Origin: CAZMCH01 sp964564735
GTDB lineage: Bacteria > Poribacteria > DTPJ01
Assembly: GCA_964564735.1 (NCBI GenBank)
Contig: CAZMCH010000029.1
Coordinates: forward strand, 1 to 42,059
Length of the DNA stretch: 42,059 nt
Direction of reading: 5' to 3'
The notes beneath the pieces are model-generated. The model was given only the letters and a program-made list of their open reading frames with translations. It had not been told where the DNA came from and searched no databases. Position 1 is the stretch's first letter, and each line of letters starts with the position of its first letter. The position numbers were made by a program, and so were the translations under genes. Shown piece after piece: positions 16,058 through 25,178 of this stretch.

Positions 16058-17185
16058 TTATTTTACATTCAGGATATCTGAATAAATTTTAATTAGTTTT
16101 TCAGATTCTTTTTGCCAACTGTATTTCTCCAAAACAGCTTTCCGACCATTTTCTCCCATTTCATTCATAAGTTCTGGTCTTTCTAACAGGTATTCAATTG
16201 CTTCGGCAATTGCTTTCGGATTCATTGGGTCAACTGTAATCCCACATTTGTTTCCCTCAACAATTTGCTTCCAAAGTGGAAAGTCAGATGCTATAATCGG
16301 TAATCCTGCGGACATATATTCAAACAGCTTGTTAGGCATCGAATCTATATGATTTGGCACTGGATGAAACATCGCAAGCCCAACATGGGCAGATGATAAA
16401 TGAGAAAATACCTCAGTGTATGGAACATAACTTAATTCTATTTTATCAAATTCCGCTAAAGATCGAATCTGTGTTTCAAAATCTCGATCATTAAACTTGC
16501 CCAAAAGTTTTAGCTTAACATGGAATCTATCGTTTATATGACCAATTGATTCAGCAATTTCTCTTATGCCCCGAATTCTTGCCAAACCACCTGCATATAT
16601 TATTGTATATTCACCTTTTGATTTTTGACAACCAAACTCACTATTTCCATTTTCTATAATTGGATAATTATGTAATACAATATTTTTTATATTGCCAAAC
16701 CTTTTACTAATATGGTCTGTCGCTGTAATTATATAATTGAATTTCTGTGAACTTTTTTTCTCAAGCCAATCAAATAGATTCGAGACGGTTGTCCTAATTA
16801 AAGATGGCAACCAATCCTTCGTATATATTGATGCCTGATAATCTTCATGAACATCATATATCACTTTTTTGCCCAAAAATTTTAGTATTAATCCAATTGG
16901 TATCAACTCAGGATCATGAAAATGGTATACAACCGCATTTTGATTTAAAGCAAGCCTAAATATACGAAAAGTTTGTTCTATCATTCGTTGAAAACGATTT
17001 TTTGGCATAGGCAAACCAATTATATTCACTTTGTCTTTAATTTCATTCTTATCATACCTTGCAATAAGAGTAACCTTATATCCAGCATCCGCTAATGACC
17101 TTGCCTGCTTATAAAATATCCGAACATCAAGAGCAAAATGAACTGATGAAAGGATAACAACATCCGGTTTAGAAGCTGTATTCAT
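16058..17185 (-). CDS. Glycosyltransferase family 4
   Basis: A 375-residue GT-B glycosyltransferase. Recognisable parts are the opening VVILSSVHFALDVRIFYKQARSLADAGYKV, YHFHDPELIPIGLI and VIYDVHEDYQASI, then a donor-binding half with IIYAGGLARIRGIREI and MPNKLFEYMSAGLPIIASDFPLWKQIVE. The E-x7-E type segment lies in that last motif. It probably adds a sugar during repeat-unit assembly at the inner face of the membrane. It differs clearly from the WbuB-like enzyme in the HFHDPELIPIG and DVHEDYQAS signatures, so the two should make different linkages. It precedes that gene by 22 bases. Donor and acceptor are unknown. Confidence 0.87.
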   Translation of the reverse strand: MNTASKPDVVILSSVHFALDVRIFYKQARSLADAGYKVTLIARYDKNEIKDKVNIIGLPMPKNRFQRMIEQTFRIFRLALNQNAVVYHFHDPELIPIGLILKFLGKKVIYDVHEDYQASIYTKDWLPSLIRTTVSNLFDWLEKKSSQKFNYIITATDHISKRFGNIKNIVLHNYPIIENGNSEFGCQKSKGEYTIIYAGGLARIRGIREIAESIGHINDRFHVKLKLLGKFNDRDFETQIRSLAEFDKIELSYVPYTEVFSHLSSAHVGLAMFHPVPNHIDSMPNKLFEYMSAGLPIIASDFPLWKQIVEGNKCGITVDPMNPKAIAEAIEYLLERPELMNEMGENGRKAVLEKYSWQKESEKLIKIYSDILNVK

Positions 17186-17200
17186 GATTCTCCGCTAATA

Positions 17201-18145
17201 TTATCTTTGGGGTGGACATAAAATTCTATATCGTATTTTGTCTCTAGCTGCATGAAGTCTGCATGTTAGTTTATCAAAACACAATTTCCATTTTTTTGCT
17301 TGCTGTGATAAAATTTCGCTTTCAAATATATCAGATAAAAATTTTATTTGTGCTATATGTAACAAATGATATGATGTGGTTGCTGAATTGCGAACTCCAT
17401 TAATTTGAGATAAATCATAAGCAGACCAATAACCTAGATCCCAAAGTTTACAACATTCTTCCAATGTCTTCTTACATTCGATTATTAGGTTCTGTAAAAT
17501 GGATTCCGATGAACATAATTTAGCCAAATCCGTTAATCCTATAACAGCATATAAGAATCCATTTAATTCATGTTTGGGATTTTGCGATGGATATTCTTCA
17601 AAAAAAAGATTATTTCCATTGATTTTTGAGCAAACACCACCATGATCAATATCTTTTGTAAAGACTTTTATTGCTTTTAGGACAATATCAATATATTTTT
17701 GTTCTTTTGTTTTGTAATATGCACGGGATAATAAGCTAATTACTTCACCTTGAGCCATAGCAGATATCCATGGTTTTTTCAAATCTCCCCAATCAAAATT
17801 ATATTCCCAAACTATACAATCATTACGTTTTTTGGCAATATCTATAAACCAGTTGGATATTTTAAAGAATAAATTAAGTGATTTTTCATCAGAATTCAAA
17901 ATATATCTGTTCCAATGAGCAAGCCCATAACTACTAACCCTAGTAGGATTATATTGCAATCCAACACTTTTATAATTTGACATTGGTATTCCATCTTTGT
18001 CAATAGGCGAATAATAGGTTAAGCTACGGTTTAAATACCATTCCAAATCAACTGGATAAACGAATTTTTCCTGCCAACCATTAGCAATATCAAAATCCCT
18101 TAAGCCTATTAGATATTTCCATATATCAGTGAGTTCTTTTTTCAT
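17201..18145 (-). CDS. D-glucuronyl C5-epimerase family protein
   Basis: The protein (314 residues) resembles the C-terminal catalytic domain of animal heparan sulfate glucuronyl C5-epimerase, which inverts C5 of polymer-bound glucuronate to give iduronate. FFEEYPSQNPKHELNGFLYA (181-200) matches the animal EEYPT...LNGFMY segment and supplies Glu184 and Tyr185. SAYDLS gives Tyr243, and TSYHLLHIAQ gives Tyr259. From memory these match the catalytic Tyr residues of human GLCE. Helices in pairs (an alpha/alpha barrel) fill the rest. There is no signal peptide, so it would act in the cytoplasm unless moved another way. AGGAT precedes the ATG at 18145. It lies between the polymerase and glycosyltransferase genes. 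Action on a lipid-linked or uronate-containing chain is inferred. Confidence 0.82.
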   Translation of the reverse strand: MKKELTDIWKYLIGLRDFDIANGWQEKFVYPVDLEWYLNRSLTYYSPIDKDGIPMSNYKSVGLQYNPTRVSSYGLAHWNRYILNSDEKSLNLFFKISNWFIDIAKKRNDCIVWEYNFDWGDLKKPWISAMAQGEVISLLSRAYYKTKEQKYIDIVLKAIKVFTKDIDHGGVCSKINGNNLFFEEYPSQNPKHELNGFLYAVIGLTDLAKLCSSESILQNLIIECKKTLEECCKLWDLGYWSAYDLSQINGVRNSATTSYHLLHIAQIKFLSDIFESEILSQQAKKWKLCFDKLTCRLHAARDKIRYRILCPPQR

Positions 18146-18166
18146 ATTCTATCCTGATTAACATTA

Positions 18167-19495
18167 TTACAATCTTGCTTTCTTTAAGTTAAATATTTCA
18201 TTGATAAAGTTTGAGATATATTTAATTATCCATTTGACAAAGAAATAGCTTATTATCCCACCTGATAGTATGCTTGTATAAAAGCTTGTCGAAACAAGAT
18301 AAAGTATATTTGCTAACAACATACATTGAATTGTAACATTACTTACTGTTTTTTCGCCCCTAATAATCATGATTTGTATAAATCCAATCAATATTCCTAC
18401 ATAGAACGAAATAAATAAAACACCCGGAATACCAAAATCAGCATAGAAATTGGCGATAAATGCCGCATTTACATAACCAGTTGTAATCCAACTGCCTCCT
18501 GTAACATAATTAAAAACAAGATTTGCTACATTTACATACTCACTTCCCAAGAGCCAAGCGATTTTTCCATTAGATGATCCATATAAAAAATCATGATGTT
18601 TGGGAAACAACTCAAAATAATAATATACAGATGAAGATGGAACATAAAACAATCTCCGACCTATCAAAAAAAATACTGAAAATATGCGATCTAAGGAGAA
18701 TCCTGCACTCCGATTTAAAAAGAGATATACCGCAAAAGGAAAACTTATGATAATAGCTATCATAATTAAGCCTTGTTTTAGAGAAATGCGCCCTTTTTTT
18801 ACTATATATACACCAAAAGCTACTAATAATAATATTCTGGCAACGGGTGCTTTTGCGGTTGCCAAAGACGCAAAAAACAGACCTGTTAGAAGATATGCAA
18901 AAAAATAGAGTTTATCCTGAAATTTGCGAGTAGTATGAGCCATAAATAAGCATAATATAATCATGAATGGGTATATAAAGTTCCTTGCATATCCAAAAAG
19001 TAGAGTGATTGGGGAATTCGACTGCTTGAATACTTCCTCTCTCATTACCATCAATTCAGCCGCAGTGCTATCTCCTGCGATCAAATGAAAAAGAGCTATA
19101 TTTTTTACTTGGCGAATATAAATTGGAATTAAAGCAACAAGCAATATAATTCCAGTCGCAATTATGATTCTGATTCCAAAGCTTCTTAATGGAGATAATA
19201 TCGGATTTCGATAATAGTATTTTATTTCCGAACGCTGAAATTTCGTCATATAATTAATTATCATCAAACCAATCAAAAATAAAACAGGACTTATCTGAAC
19301 AGATAAAAGGTATGGCAAAGCATATTCAATTGGATTGGCAAAATAGATAAATATAGCGGCTATATATATCCTGCTTATATAATAGATCATAAAAACAGAC
19401 GGTATCGTCAGGTATCTCAAACCGCATATTTTCCAAGTTCCAAAAATTAAAATTATAAACAATAATATATGTTGTATGGTTAGTAGTATATTCAT
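18167..19495 (-). CDS. Wzy-like O-antigen/oligosaccharide repeat-unit polymerase
   Basis: A 442-residue inner-membrane protein with about ten to twelve hydrophobic segments and a longer external loop in the C-terminal half (about residues 288-345, rich in Tyr, Phe, Ser and Gly). That layout and the position in a polysaccharide locus fit a Wzy polymerase, which joins lipid-linked repeat units at the periplasmic face. RSAGFSLDRIFSVFFLIGRRLFYVPSSS is reminiscent of OPS-polymerase proteins. Wzy sequences are poorly conserved, so the call depends on topology and context. It is separated from the dockerin gene by six bases. An O-antigen ligase is the main alternative; no other polymerase is present in the window. 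Confidence 0.75.
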   Translation of the reverse strand: MNILLTIQHILLFIILIFGTWKICGLRYLTIPSVFMIYYISRIYIAAIFIYFANPIEYALPYLLSVQISPVLFLIGLMIINYMTKFQRSEIKYYYRNPILSPLRSFGIRIIIATGIILLVALIPIYIRQVKNIALFHLIAGDSTAAELMVMREEVFKQSNSPITLLFGYARNFIYPFMIILCLFMAHTTRKFQDKLYFFAYLLTGLFFASLATAKAPVARILLLVAFGVYIVKKGRISLKQGLIMIAIIISFPFAVYLFLNRSAGFSLDRIFSVFFLIGRRLFYVPSSSVYYYFELFPKHHDFLYGSSNGKIAWLLGSEYVNVANLVFNYVTGGSWITTGYVNAAFIANFYADFGIPGVLFISFYVGILIGFIQIMIIRGEKTVSNVTIQCMLLANILYLVSTSFYTSILSGGIISYFFVKWIIKYISNFINEIFNLKKARL

Positions 19496-19501
19496 AACTT
19501 A

Positions 19502-21004
19502 TTATCTATATGAAAATCGTTGCATGAGAATAGTAATGTATAAAATATCCAATATATCTACAATTCCGTCTTGATTCAAATCATGATTATTTATATCTTT
19601 TCTTCCGAAGCTCTCTATTACTATCATTAGATCAGATAAATCTACTATTTGATTTTTATCTATATCGCCTTTACTTTTTTGTATTTCTGCAGATAGACTC
19701 GTTATTAATTCAAGCATTCCATTTGTATATTGAGTATTCATAAGTAAAGGATGTCTTTCTCTAGTGGTTCCTGTTCCGCCATATATCTCCATGCTTTCCG
19801 CAGATAAAGGGAATTGATTTGTTAAATGACTATACAATTCATATTCCTTGCCTGAATAAAGAAATGTCCACCAACCTAGTAACATAGTTCCAGACAATTG
19901 ATATGGACCATATCCCTTATTTTCACCTAATGTCTGGTAATTATATCTGTAAACTCCATTCTTTCCATCCATAAAATTTGTGGTTCTATAAAAATCACAG
20001 TCATCACTTGGTGGAACTAATACCTTCCCATAGAATTGTTTGGCTAATGCACGTCTTATTTTTGAATATAGATTATATTCTTCTGAATCTTTTGAATAGG
20101 CATTCTGCAATGAAATTAACCATAATGGAAGTCGGTGTGAATGACTTGTATTAACTGCAATATCTCCGACAGGTTTTTGGGATAAATTGGGTAAAACTGC
20201 ATCCTGACCAGCATAAACATAATCAGGATGATCTTTCCAAATTCCCGGCTGAAATAACCAACCACCATCCAATTGAAATACGCCTTCTTGGCTAAATACG
20301 CGGTAAGAAATATCAAGGATTTCGGTGATTAGAAGCCATCCCTTTTCTATTTTTGAGGTTTCTTCATATCTTTTGAGATCAGCCGCAATGGCAAACACAT
20401 ATATTTCATAATCTATTATTGCTTGATAATAACTGAAAGGTAAATTTTGCTTCTCTAGTTTATATAAGATACGCTCTTTCATACCATTAGGAAATGGTTC
20501 TCTCCCCCAAAACCAAGCAGGCATAATCCATATAGATTCAATTTCTTTATAGATAAAATCGGGAAGTTTATCTGGTATTAAATAAGACCTTTTTGATGTT
20601 TCTGCTAATACCAAAAATCTCGATAAAAAATACAAATACTGTAATCTATTTCCAGTAGCCTCTATTTTACGAAATTCCTCAAAACCATATTGAATAAATC
20701 TATTGATATGTTGGCAAAAATCATTTATCCAATCTTCATTTTCTAATAAAAATGCTGCATGTATTGGAACCATCAAATAATGTCCTGCATCGTAGGCATC
20801 TCTTTCTGTCCACAAAGGATCATTTAAATAATTCTTGATTGTTGATCTCCATAGCACTCCTAGATTTTCTTGTGATTTGGCCTTATAAATTAGTGACAAA
20901 TTAAGTAAACAAAACAATAGCAGAAACAAGGAAATTTTAGAATTGATAAGTTTCCATGTAACCGCAATTTTCCTAAAGTGTTTTGAAAACGTTTTTTTTG
21001 CCAT
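19502..21004 (-). CDS. Secreted helical protein with C-terminal type I dockerin
   Basis: A protein of 500 residues with a basic N-terminus, a signal or anchor segment (KISLFLLLFCLLNLSLIYKA) and a long, mostly helical body. I do not recognise a family for the body. Its Trp/Tyr-rich paired helices (WTERDAYDAGHYLMVPIHAA, LLGWWTFLYSGKEYELY) resemble alpha/alpha-toroid polysaccharide lyases and glycosidases. The last 60 residues form a dockerin: GDIDKNQIVDLSDLMIVIES and DLNQDGIVDILDILYITI are two EF-hand-like calcium loops. I start at the ATG at 21004, one base after the upstream stop; an in-frame ATG at 21022 and a start at 21058 are alternatives, and no clear Shine-Dalgarno site decides. No cohesin is encoded here. 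It may trim or bind the polymer outside the cell; this is inference. Confidence 0.75.
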   Translation of the reverse strand: MAKKTFSKHFRKIAVTWKLINSKISLFLLLFCLLNLSLIYKAKSQENLGVLWRSTIKNYLNDPLWTERDAYDAGHYLMVPIHAAFLLENEDWINDFCQHINRFIQYGFEEFRKIEATGNRLQYLYFLSRFLVLAETSKRSYLIPDKLPDFIYKEIESIWIMPAWFWGREPFPNGMKERILYKLEKQNLPFSYYQAIIDYEIYVFAIAADLKRYEETSKIEKGWLLITEILDISYRVFSQEGVFQLDGGWLFQPGIWKDHPDYVYAGQDAVLPNLSQKPVGDIAVNTSHSHRLPLWLISLQNAYSKDSEEYNLYSKIRRALAKQFYGKVLVPPSDDCDFYRTTNFMDGKNGVYRYNYQTLGENKGYGPYQLSGTMLLGWWTFLYSGKEYELYSHLTNQFPLSAESMEIYGGTGTTRERHPLLMNTQYTNGMLELITSLSAEIQKSKGDIDKNQIVDLSDLMIVIESFGRKDINNHDLNQDGIVDILDILYITILMQRFSYR

Positions 21005-21005
21005 T

Positions 21006-22463
21006 TTATAGTTGTCTTTCATAGATGCTTGAGTAACTAAACAATACTTGATGGGCATCTATACTATTTAATTCGTTTAATCTTTTTAAAATGCAATTAT
21101 ACATTCCATTTAATGTTGGATAATCTATATCGTATAAAGATGAATTATGCCACAATAATACAAATATGCCATTATGCTTTTGAACTTGCTTTATCAAAAT
21201 TTCTAATTCCCACCACATTTCATTAGGATCAATGTATTTTTTTTGTAATGTCCGATCCATTACAATTAATGGTATTTCCAAAATATTGATAACACGATCC
21301 TCAATAACATCATAGGGTTTATATGGCAAGCAAAATCCGCACCGGAAACCATTGTGATCATCATATCCTAACGTTGTATCATACAATATCTCTGCTTGCT
21401 CAAGAATTCGCCATGTATCAGGCGTTTTCCAGCGAAGGTAATGTTGTCTTCCGCCATAATATTTATTATTTACGACTTGATCAAGTCTTGCTTTCTCAGA
21501 TAAATACATCTCTTGATCATTGAAACTGTTAAAGCTACCATGTAAACCTATTTCATTATCCATTTCTTCGAGCTTTTTTATCTCTTTAGCAAGGTTCGGC
21601 TCATTAACTGAGTATCGGTTAAGTTTTTCACGTTCAGAATCTTGATTTGTCATAAAATAAAAAGAAGACTTAAAGCCATAGTTATTTTCCAAATTTGATA
21701 TTTGACTAAAATTCCAATATGGATCAACTTTAAGTCTAAATGATGAAGCAAACCAATCTGATAGATATTTCAGTGTTTTATCAATACGACCTTCCTTTAA
21801 TGACCGAATAAACGAATAAATAGGAGGACGCCACCATCTATATTTTTTAACTTTATCTATATCATGTGTCAATAAAACCCCAAAATCAGCATCATTCCAT
21901 AACTTTCCTCTCTTGAAATCAGGACAAAAGAAACCGATCCAATTTGAAAGCAAATCAATATACTCATTTACAATTGGTCTGGTCAAAAATCCTTCTTTAT
22001 AGGCAACACTTGATTCTGCGGGGAATCTATCATACTGATCTTTTGCATCAATGATTATTTCCTCATAGCGAGTAAGCATAAAAAATGATGATGCTATTAT
22101 ATCAATGTTTGTTTCTATCAAATATTCGTTTTGTATAACAATTTTTTCTAAATTTGCATTTCCTTCATATATTATAGGCAGATCATTCCAGCGTTTCAGT
22201 GGATTTTTTGGCATTGATGAAAACTTCATATAATTTTTGCCAAATAAATTAGATTGATAAATATGAATATGCTTGTATAATTTTTGCTCAGGTCGTCCAT
22301 AACCATAACTTATTACCAAATCAGAATTATCAATAATATCTTGTGATAAATTATAATAAGATAATATTTTATTCTCAATGCCTAATATTGAAAAAATTAG
22401 ATTAAACGTATAAATTATTGGTTTGGCAAATTCCTCATCAGCATAAACTGCAGTTATTTTCAT
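21006..22463 (-). CDS. Polysaccharide deacetylase family protein with DUF7033-type N-terminus
   Basis: A 485-residue protein. The N-terminal 180 residues match the DUF7033-type domain seen before divergent polysaccharide deacetylases (ASSFFMLTRYEE, DRFPAESSVAYKEGFLTRPIVNEY). The catalytic NodB-like barrel follows: LLTHDIDKVKKYRWW (T199-H200-D201, D203), SSFYFMTN, EIGLHGSFNS with a metal His, GGRQHYLRWKTPDTW, and FVLLWHN near the end. The family removes N- or O-acetyl groups from glycans. No signal peptide is seen, as in other DUF7033 proteins, so lipid-linked or nascent glycans in the cytoplasm are the likely substrates. It is five bases from the ATP-grasp gene and touches the dockerin gene. 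The combination recurs in exopolysaccharide clusters, as far as I recall. Confidence 0.85.
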   Translation of the reverse strand: MKITAVYADEEFAKPIIYTFNLIFSILGIENKILSYYNLSQDIIDNSDLVISYGYGRPEQKLYKHIHIYQSNLFGKNYMKFSSMPKNPLKRWNDLPIIYEGNANLEKIVIQNEYLIETNIDIIASSFFMLTRYEEIIIDAKDQYDRFPAESSVAYKEGFLTRPIVNEYIDLLSNWIGFFCPDFKRGKLWNDADFGVLLTHDIDKVKKYRWWRPPIYSFIRSLKEGRIDKTLKYLSDWFASSFRLKVDPYWNFSQISNLENNYGFKSSFYFMTNQDSEREKLNRYSVNEPNLAKEIKKLEEMDNEIGLHGSFNSFNDQEMYLSEKARLDQVVNNKYYGGRQHYLRWKTPDTWRILEQAEILYDTTLGYDDHNGFRCGFCLPYKPYDVIEDRVINILEIPLIVMDRTLQKKYIDPNEMWWELEILIKQVQKHNGIFVLLWHNSSLYDIDYPTLNGMYNCILKRLNELNSIDAHQVLFSYSSIYERQL

Positions 22464-22468
22464 GTTTA

Positions 22469-23662
22469 TTATATTACCTTTTTTACTGCCAAAGCTAGAA
22501 TCTCATAAATTAGAAGTAGTCCTGGAATAGGATCATTAAACGAACAAACAGCATATATTTTTTTGCTTTTATTCCTTAGTATTTTCCTTTTTTTTCCTCT
22601 GATTATATCTTTTAACTTGCATAGAAAATATTCTGGCAAAACAATCCATTCTTTGCCATAATCACCTTCTAATGGTTCTTGAAATTCTATTTTTTCTCCT
22701 ATTGCCTCCGAATAAGCTAAATAAGGCTGATTTACTCCGCACATAGTAGTATAATATATTGACTTTCCACTTCTTGGATTTATTTCCATGAGTTTATATT
22801 TACCATCTTTTGAATCATACTTAAATTCAGTATTTGATAATCCATAGAAGCCCATGCCTTTAATTATTTGGGTCCCAAGTTCTATTATCTCTGGAATTCG
22901 TATTACTTGACCAACTACAATTGTTCCAAAATCAGGTGGTTCCTGAATAGTCTTTTGAATAATAGAAAATGCAACAATATTAGCATTAGTATTTGAATAG
23001 GAACTGAACGTATATAAATTTGATACGTCACCAGGGATAACCTCTTGTATTAAGGCATTGATACTTTTGTTGCGAAGAATCTCATAATTATCTTTAATCC
23101 ATTTATCCAATTCAGAGCGATCTCTAAGTAGAATTGTTTTGATCTTAAATCCCTGCAAAAATTGAGATGGGATCGCCCCTTTAATGATAATGGGATACTC
23201 CAATTCATCAAGCATTTCATCGTCAAACTTCATTTCATCATTTATGATTACTGTCTTGGGAATTGGTATTCCTATCTTTTCCGCTTCTTTATACATCAAT
23301 TTTTTATCAACGCATTTCCTTATGACATCCCAATCTGACATTGGATAAAAACAATATTCTTCTAATTCTCTTCTATACTCGGATATTGCTATTAGCCATT
23401 CATCTTTTGTTGGAAAAAGAACTGGCTTCTTTTTGAATTTCTTTACAACAGCCTTAAAAAAATCAATGAAACCTTCTTTATCTAATAGTGGATTTGGGCA
23501 AGGCATTGGATAACAATACTTTGAACTTAAACCGATACTCTTTTCGCAATCTAAACCAAGAACGGGGATACCATTTTGACCTAGACTCCTAATAATTCCC
23601 AATCCATTTATATGGCAACCCAAGACAATGGCTACATTTTTGTCAGAACCAAATATGTCCAT
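22469..23662 (-). CDS. ATP-grasp ligase-like protein
   Basis: A protein of 397 residues with the ATP-grasp order: an N-terminal Rossmann-like domain (VAIVLGCHINGLGIIRSLGQ), a central Lys-containing lobe (YPIIIKGAIPSQFLQGFKIKT), the ALIQEVIPGDVSN strand and the metal-binding YKLMEINPRSGKSIYY. The N-terminal GINGLGIIRSLG form is typical of a subgroup found in polysaccharide loci beside DUF7033 deacetylases. These enzymes join a carboxylate to an amine (or similar) with ATP. The substrates are unknown; an amide between an amino acid and a uronic acid is one possibility here. It is seven bases from the flippase gene. A C-terminal hydrophobic helix (PGLLLIYEILALAVK) may sit on the membrane. Confidence 0.83.
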   Translation of the reverse strand: MDIFGSDKNVAIVLGCHINGLGIIRSLGQNGIPVLGLDCEKSIGLSSKYCYPMPCPNPLLDKEGFIDFFKAVVKKFKKKPVLFPTKDEWLIAISEYRRELEEYCFYPMSDWDVIRKCVDKKLMYKEAEKIGIPIPKTVIINDEMKFDDEMLDELEYPIIIKGAIPSQFLQGFKIKTILLRDRSELDKWIKDNYEILRNKSINALIQEVIPGDVSNLYTFSSYSNTNANIVAFSIIQKTIQEPPDFGTIVVGQVIRIPEIIELGTQIIKGMGFYGLSNTEFKYDSKDGKYKLMEINPRSGKSIYYTTMCGVNQPYLAYSEAIGEKIEFQEPLEGDYGKEWIVLPEYFLCKLKDIIRGKKRKILRNKSKKIYAVCSFNDPIPGLLLIYEILALAVKKVI

Positions 23663-23669
23663 ATTTTCC

Positions 23670-25154
23670 CTAATTATTCTTACGACGATTAAAACTTTTT
23701 ACAATCGATAAAAACGCCATAAAATCCTTTTTATAAAATACTCTAAATGACAATATATATATTATGGCACCAATTATTAATAAGACAAAGAATAATATCA
23801 GGTCATTAATTATAATTGGTTTTGCTATTTTTCTTATGGCAAATAAGCAAACAGCCATTGGCAGTGTAGTCAAAAATGAAGGCAATATGCTTCTGATATA
23901 GTCCATCATGCTGATCTTTATAATTTTATTAACTATATGCTGGAGTATAAATCTAAATAACCATCCATAAACAACAATCGCCCATGCTACACCAATCAAT
24001 CCCCATCGAGAACCTATAACAACTACTAGGGACAGTGCAATTAAAGTTATTACAGACATTATAAGAACCATACCTGACAATCCTTTTGCCTTTAATATCT
24101 GAGACCAAAGAACTCCACCAAGGGAATTTGTCATGGCAAATATACAAAGTATTTGTATAACAGGAATCGCCGGGACCCATTTTTCTGTTAAAAAAACCTT
24201 GACAAATTCTGGTGCTACAAATATAAATCCAGTAACCATTGGTATAGAGATAAGGGATATATACCTAACCAATCTTAGATACATATTGACTGTCAAAGCA
24301 TTATCATCTTGAATTCTTGAGAAGCTAGGAAACATGACTCTTTGAATGATAGCATTTACTTGTGATGGGATTACTGAAGTTATAGCAAATGACATAGAAT
24401 AAACACCCAAGTTAGCAGAAGTTGCCAATTTACCAACAATCATAGTATCAATTCTATGACCAAGGCTGTTTAACAAATTAGTAAGCATGATTTTGCTACC
24501 AAATGAAAAAAGCATATTAAAGCTTTGCTTATTAACTAATTTAATTGAGGGCATAAATGGTGATTGTATCCAAAAAAGAACAGCCATAATAATTTGAGAG
24601 ATAATCTCTCCAAAGATAATACTCCATGCACCATAGCCCATTAATGCCATAATAACCTTTACGATGGCTCCAACAACATAAGAAATGATGGTCACTTGTG
24701 TTATTTTGCTAAAAATTAAATCTCTATCACACAAAGCCATTTGAACTGATGTAAAAGACCTGATTATAAAAACAATAGAGAAAAATCTCAGCATTGGGAC
24801 TAAAGCCTCTTTATTGAAAAATTTACCAATAAATGATGCCGATAATAATAAAATAACTATTAAAACAAAAGCCATTACAAGATTTATAAAAAATGCTGTT
24901 GATAAATCTCTTTTATCTGTTTCTTTTTTCTGTATTAAAGCTGCATTAAACCCCATGTCAACAATAGTAAGGATCACACCTGTAATAACCGTAACTAAAG
25001 ATGCAAGACCAAAATCAGCAGAAACAAGTATTCTTGCTAAAATAATATTTACTATAAAAAAAGATATTTGATAAGATGCCTGTAATAAAGACATCCATTT
25101 AAATGCGTTTATCGTAATGTTTTTTATTTTTTCATTCTCAACAAATTCTGACAT
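23670..25154 (-). CDS. Lipopolysaccharide/polysaccharide flippase (Wzx-like, MOP superfamily)
   Basis: A 494-residue inner-membrane protein with about twelve to fourteen hydrophobic segments. The beginning (NITINAFKWMSLLQASYQISFFIVNIILARILVSADFGLAS) and the central GHRIDTMIVGKLATSANLGVYSMSF and VMFPSFSRIQ motifs match the polysaccharide-export branch of the MOP superfamily (as in WzxC). It would flip undecaprenyl-linked repeat units to the periplasmic face. It lies between the opine-dehydrogenase-like and ATP-grasp genes with short gaps on both sides. Together with the Wzy-like protein and the phosphoglycosyl transferase it makes a Wzx/Wzy-dependent pathway the likely route. Export across the outer membrane must be encoded elsewhere. 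Confidence 0.9.
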   Translation of the reverse strand: MSEFVENEKIKNITINAFKWMSLLQASYQISFFIVNIILARILVSADFGLASLVTVITGVILTIVDMGFNAALIQKKETDKRDLSTAFFINLVMAFVLIVILLLSASFIGKFFNKEALVPMLRFFSIVFIIRSFTSVQMALCDRDLIFSKITQVTIISYVVGAIVKVIMALMGYGAWSIIFGEIISQIIMAVLFWIQSPFMPSIKLVNKQSFNMLFSFGSKIMLTNLLNSLGHRIDTMIVGKLATSANLGVYSMSFAITSVIPSQVNAIIQRVMFPSFSRIQDDNALTVNMYLRLVRYISLISIPMVTGFIFVAPEFVKVFLTEKWVPAIPVIQILCIFAMTNSLGGVLWSQILKAKGLSGMVLIMSVITLIALSLVVVIGSRWGLIGVAWAIVVYGWLFRFILQHIVNKIIKISMMDYIRSILPSFLTTLPMAVCLFAIRKIAKPIIINDLILFFVLLIIGAIIYILSFRVFYKKDFMAFLSIVKSFNRRKNN

Positions 25155-25178
25155 TTAGTTTCCAAATCTCAACAAAAA

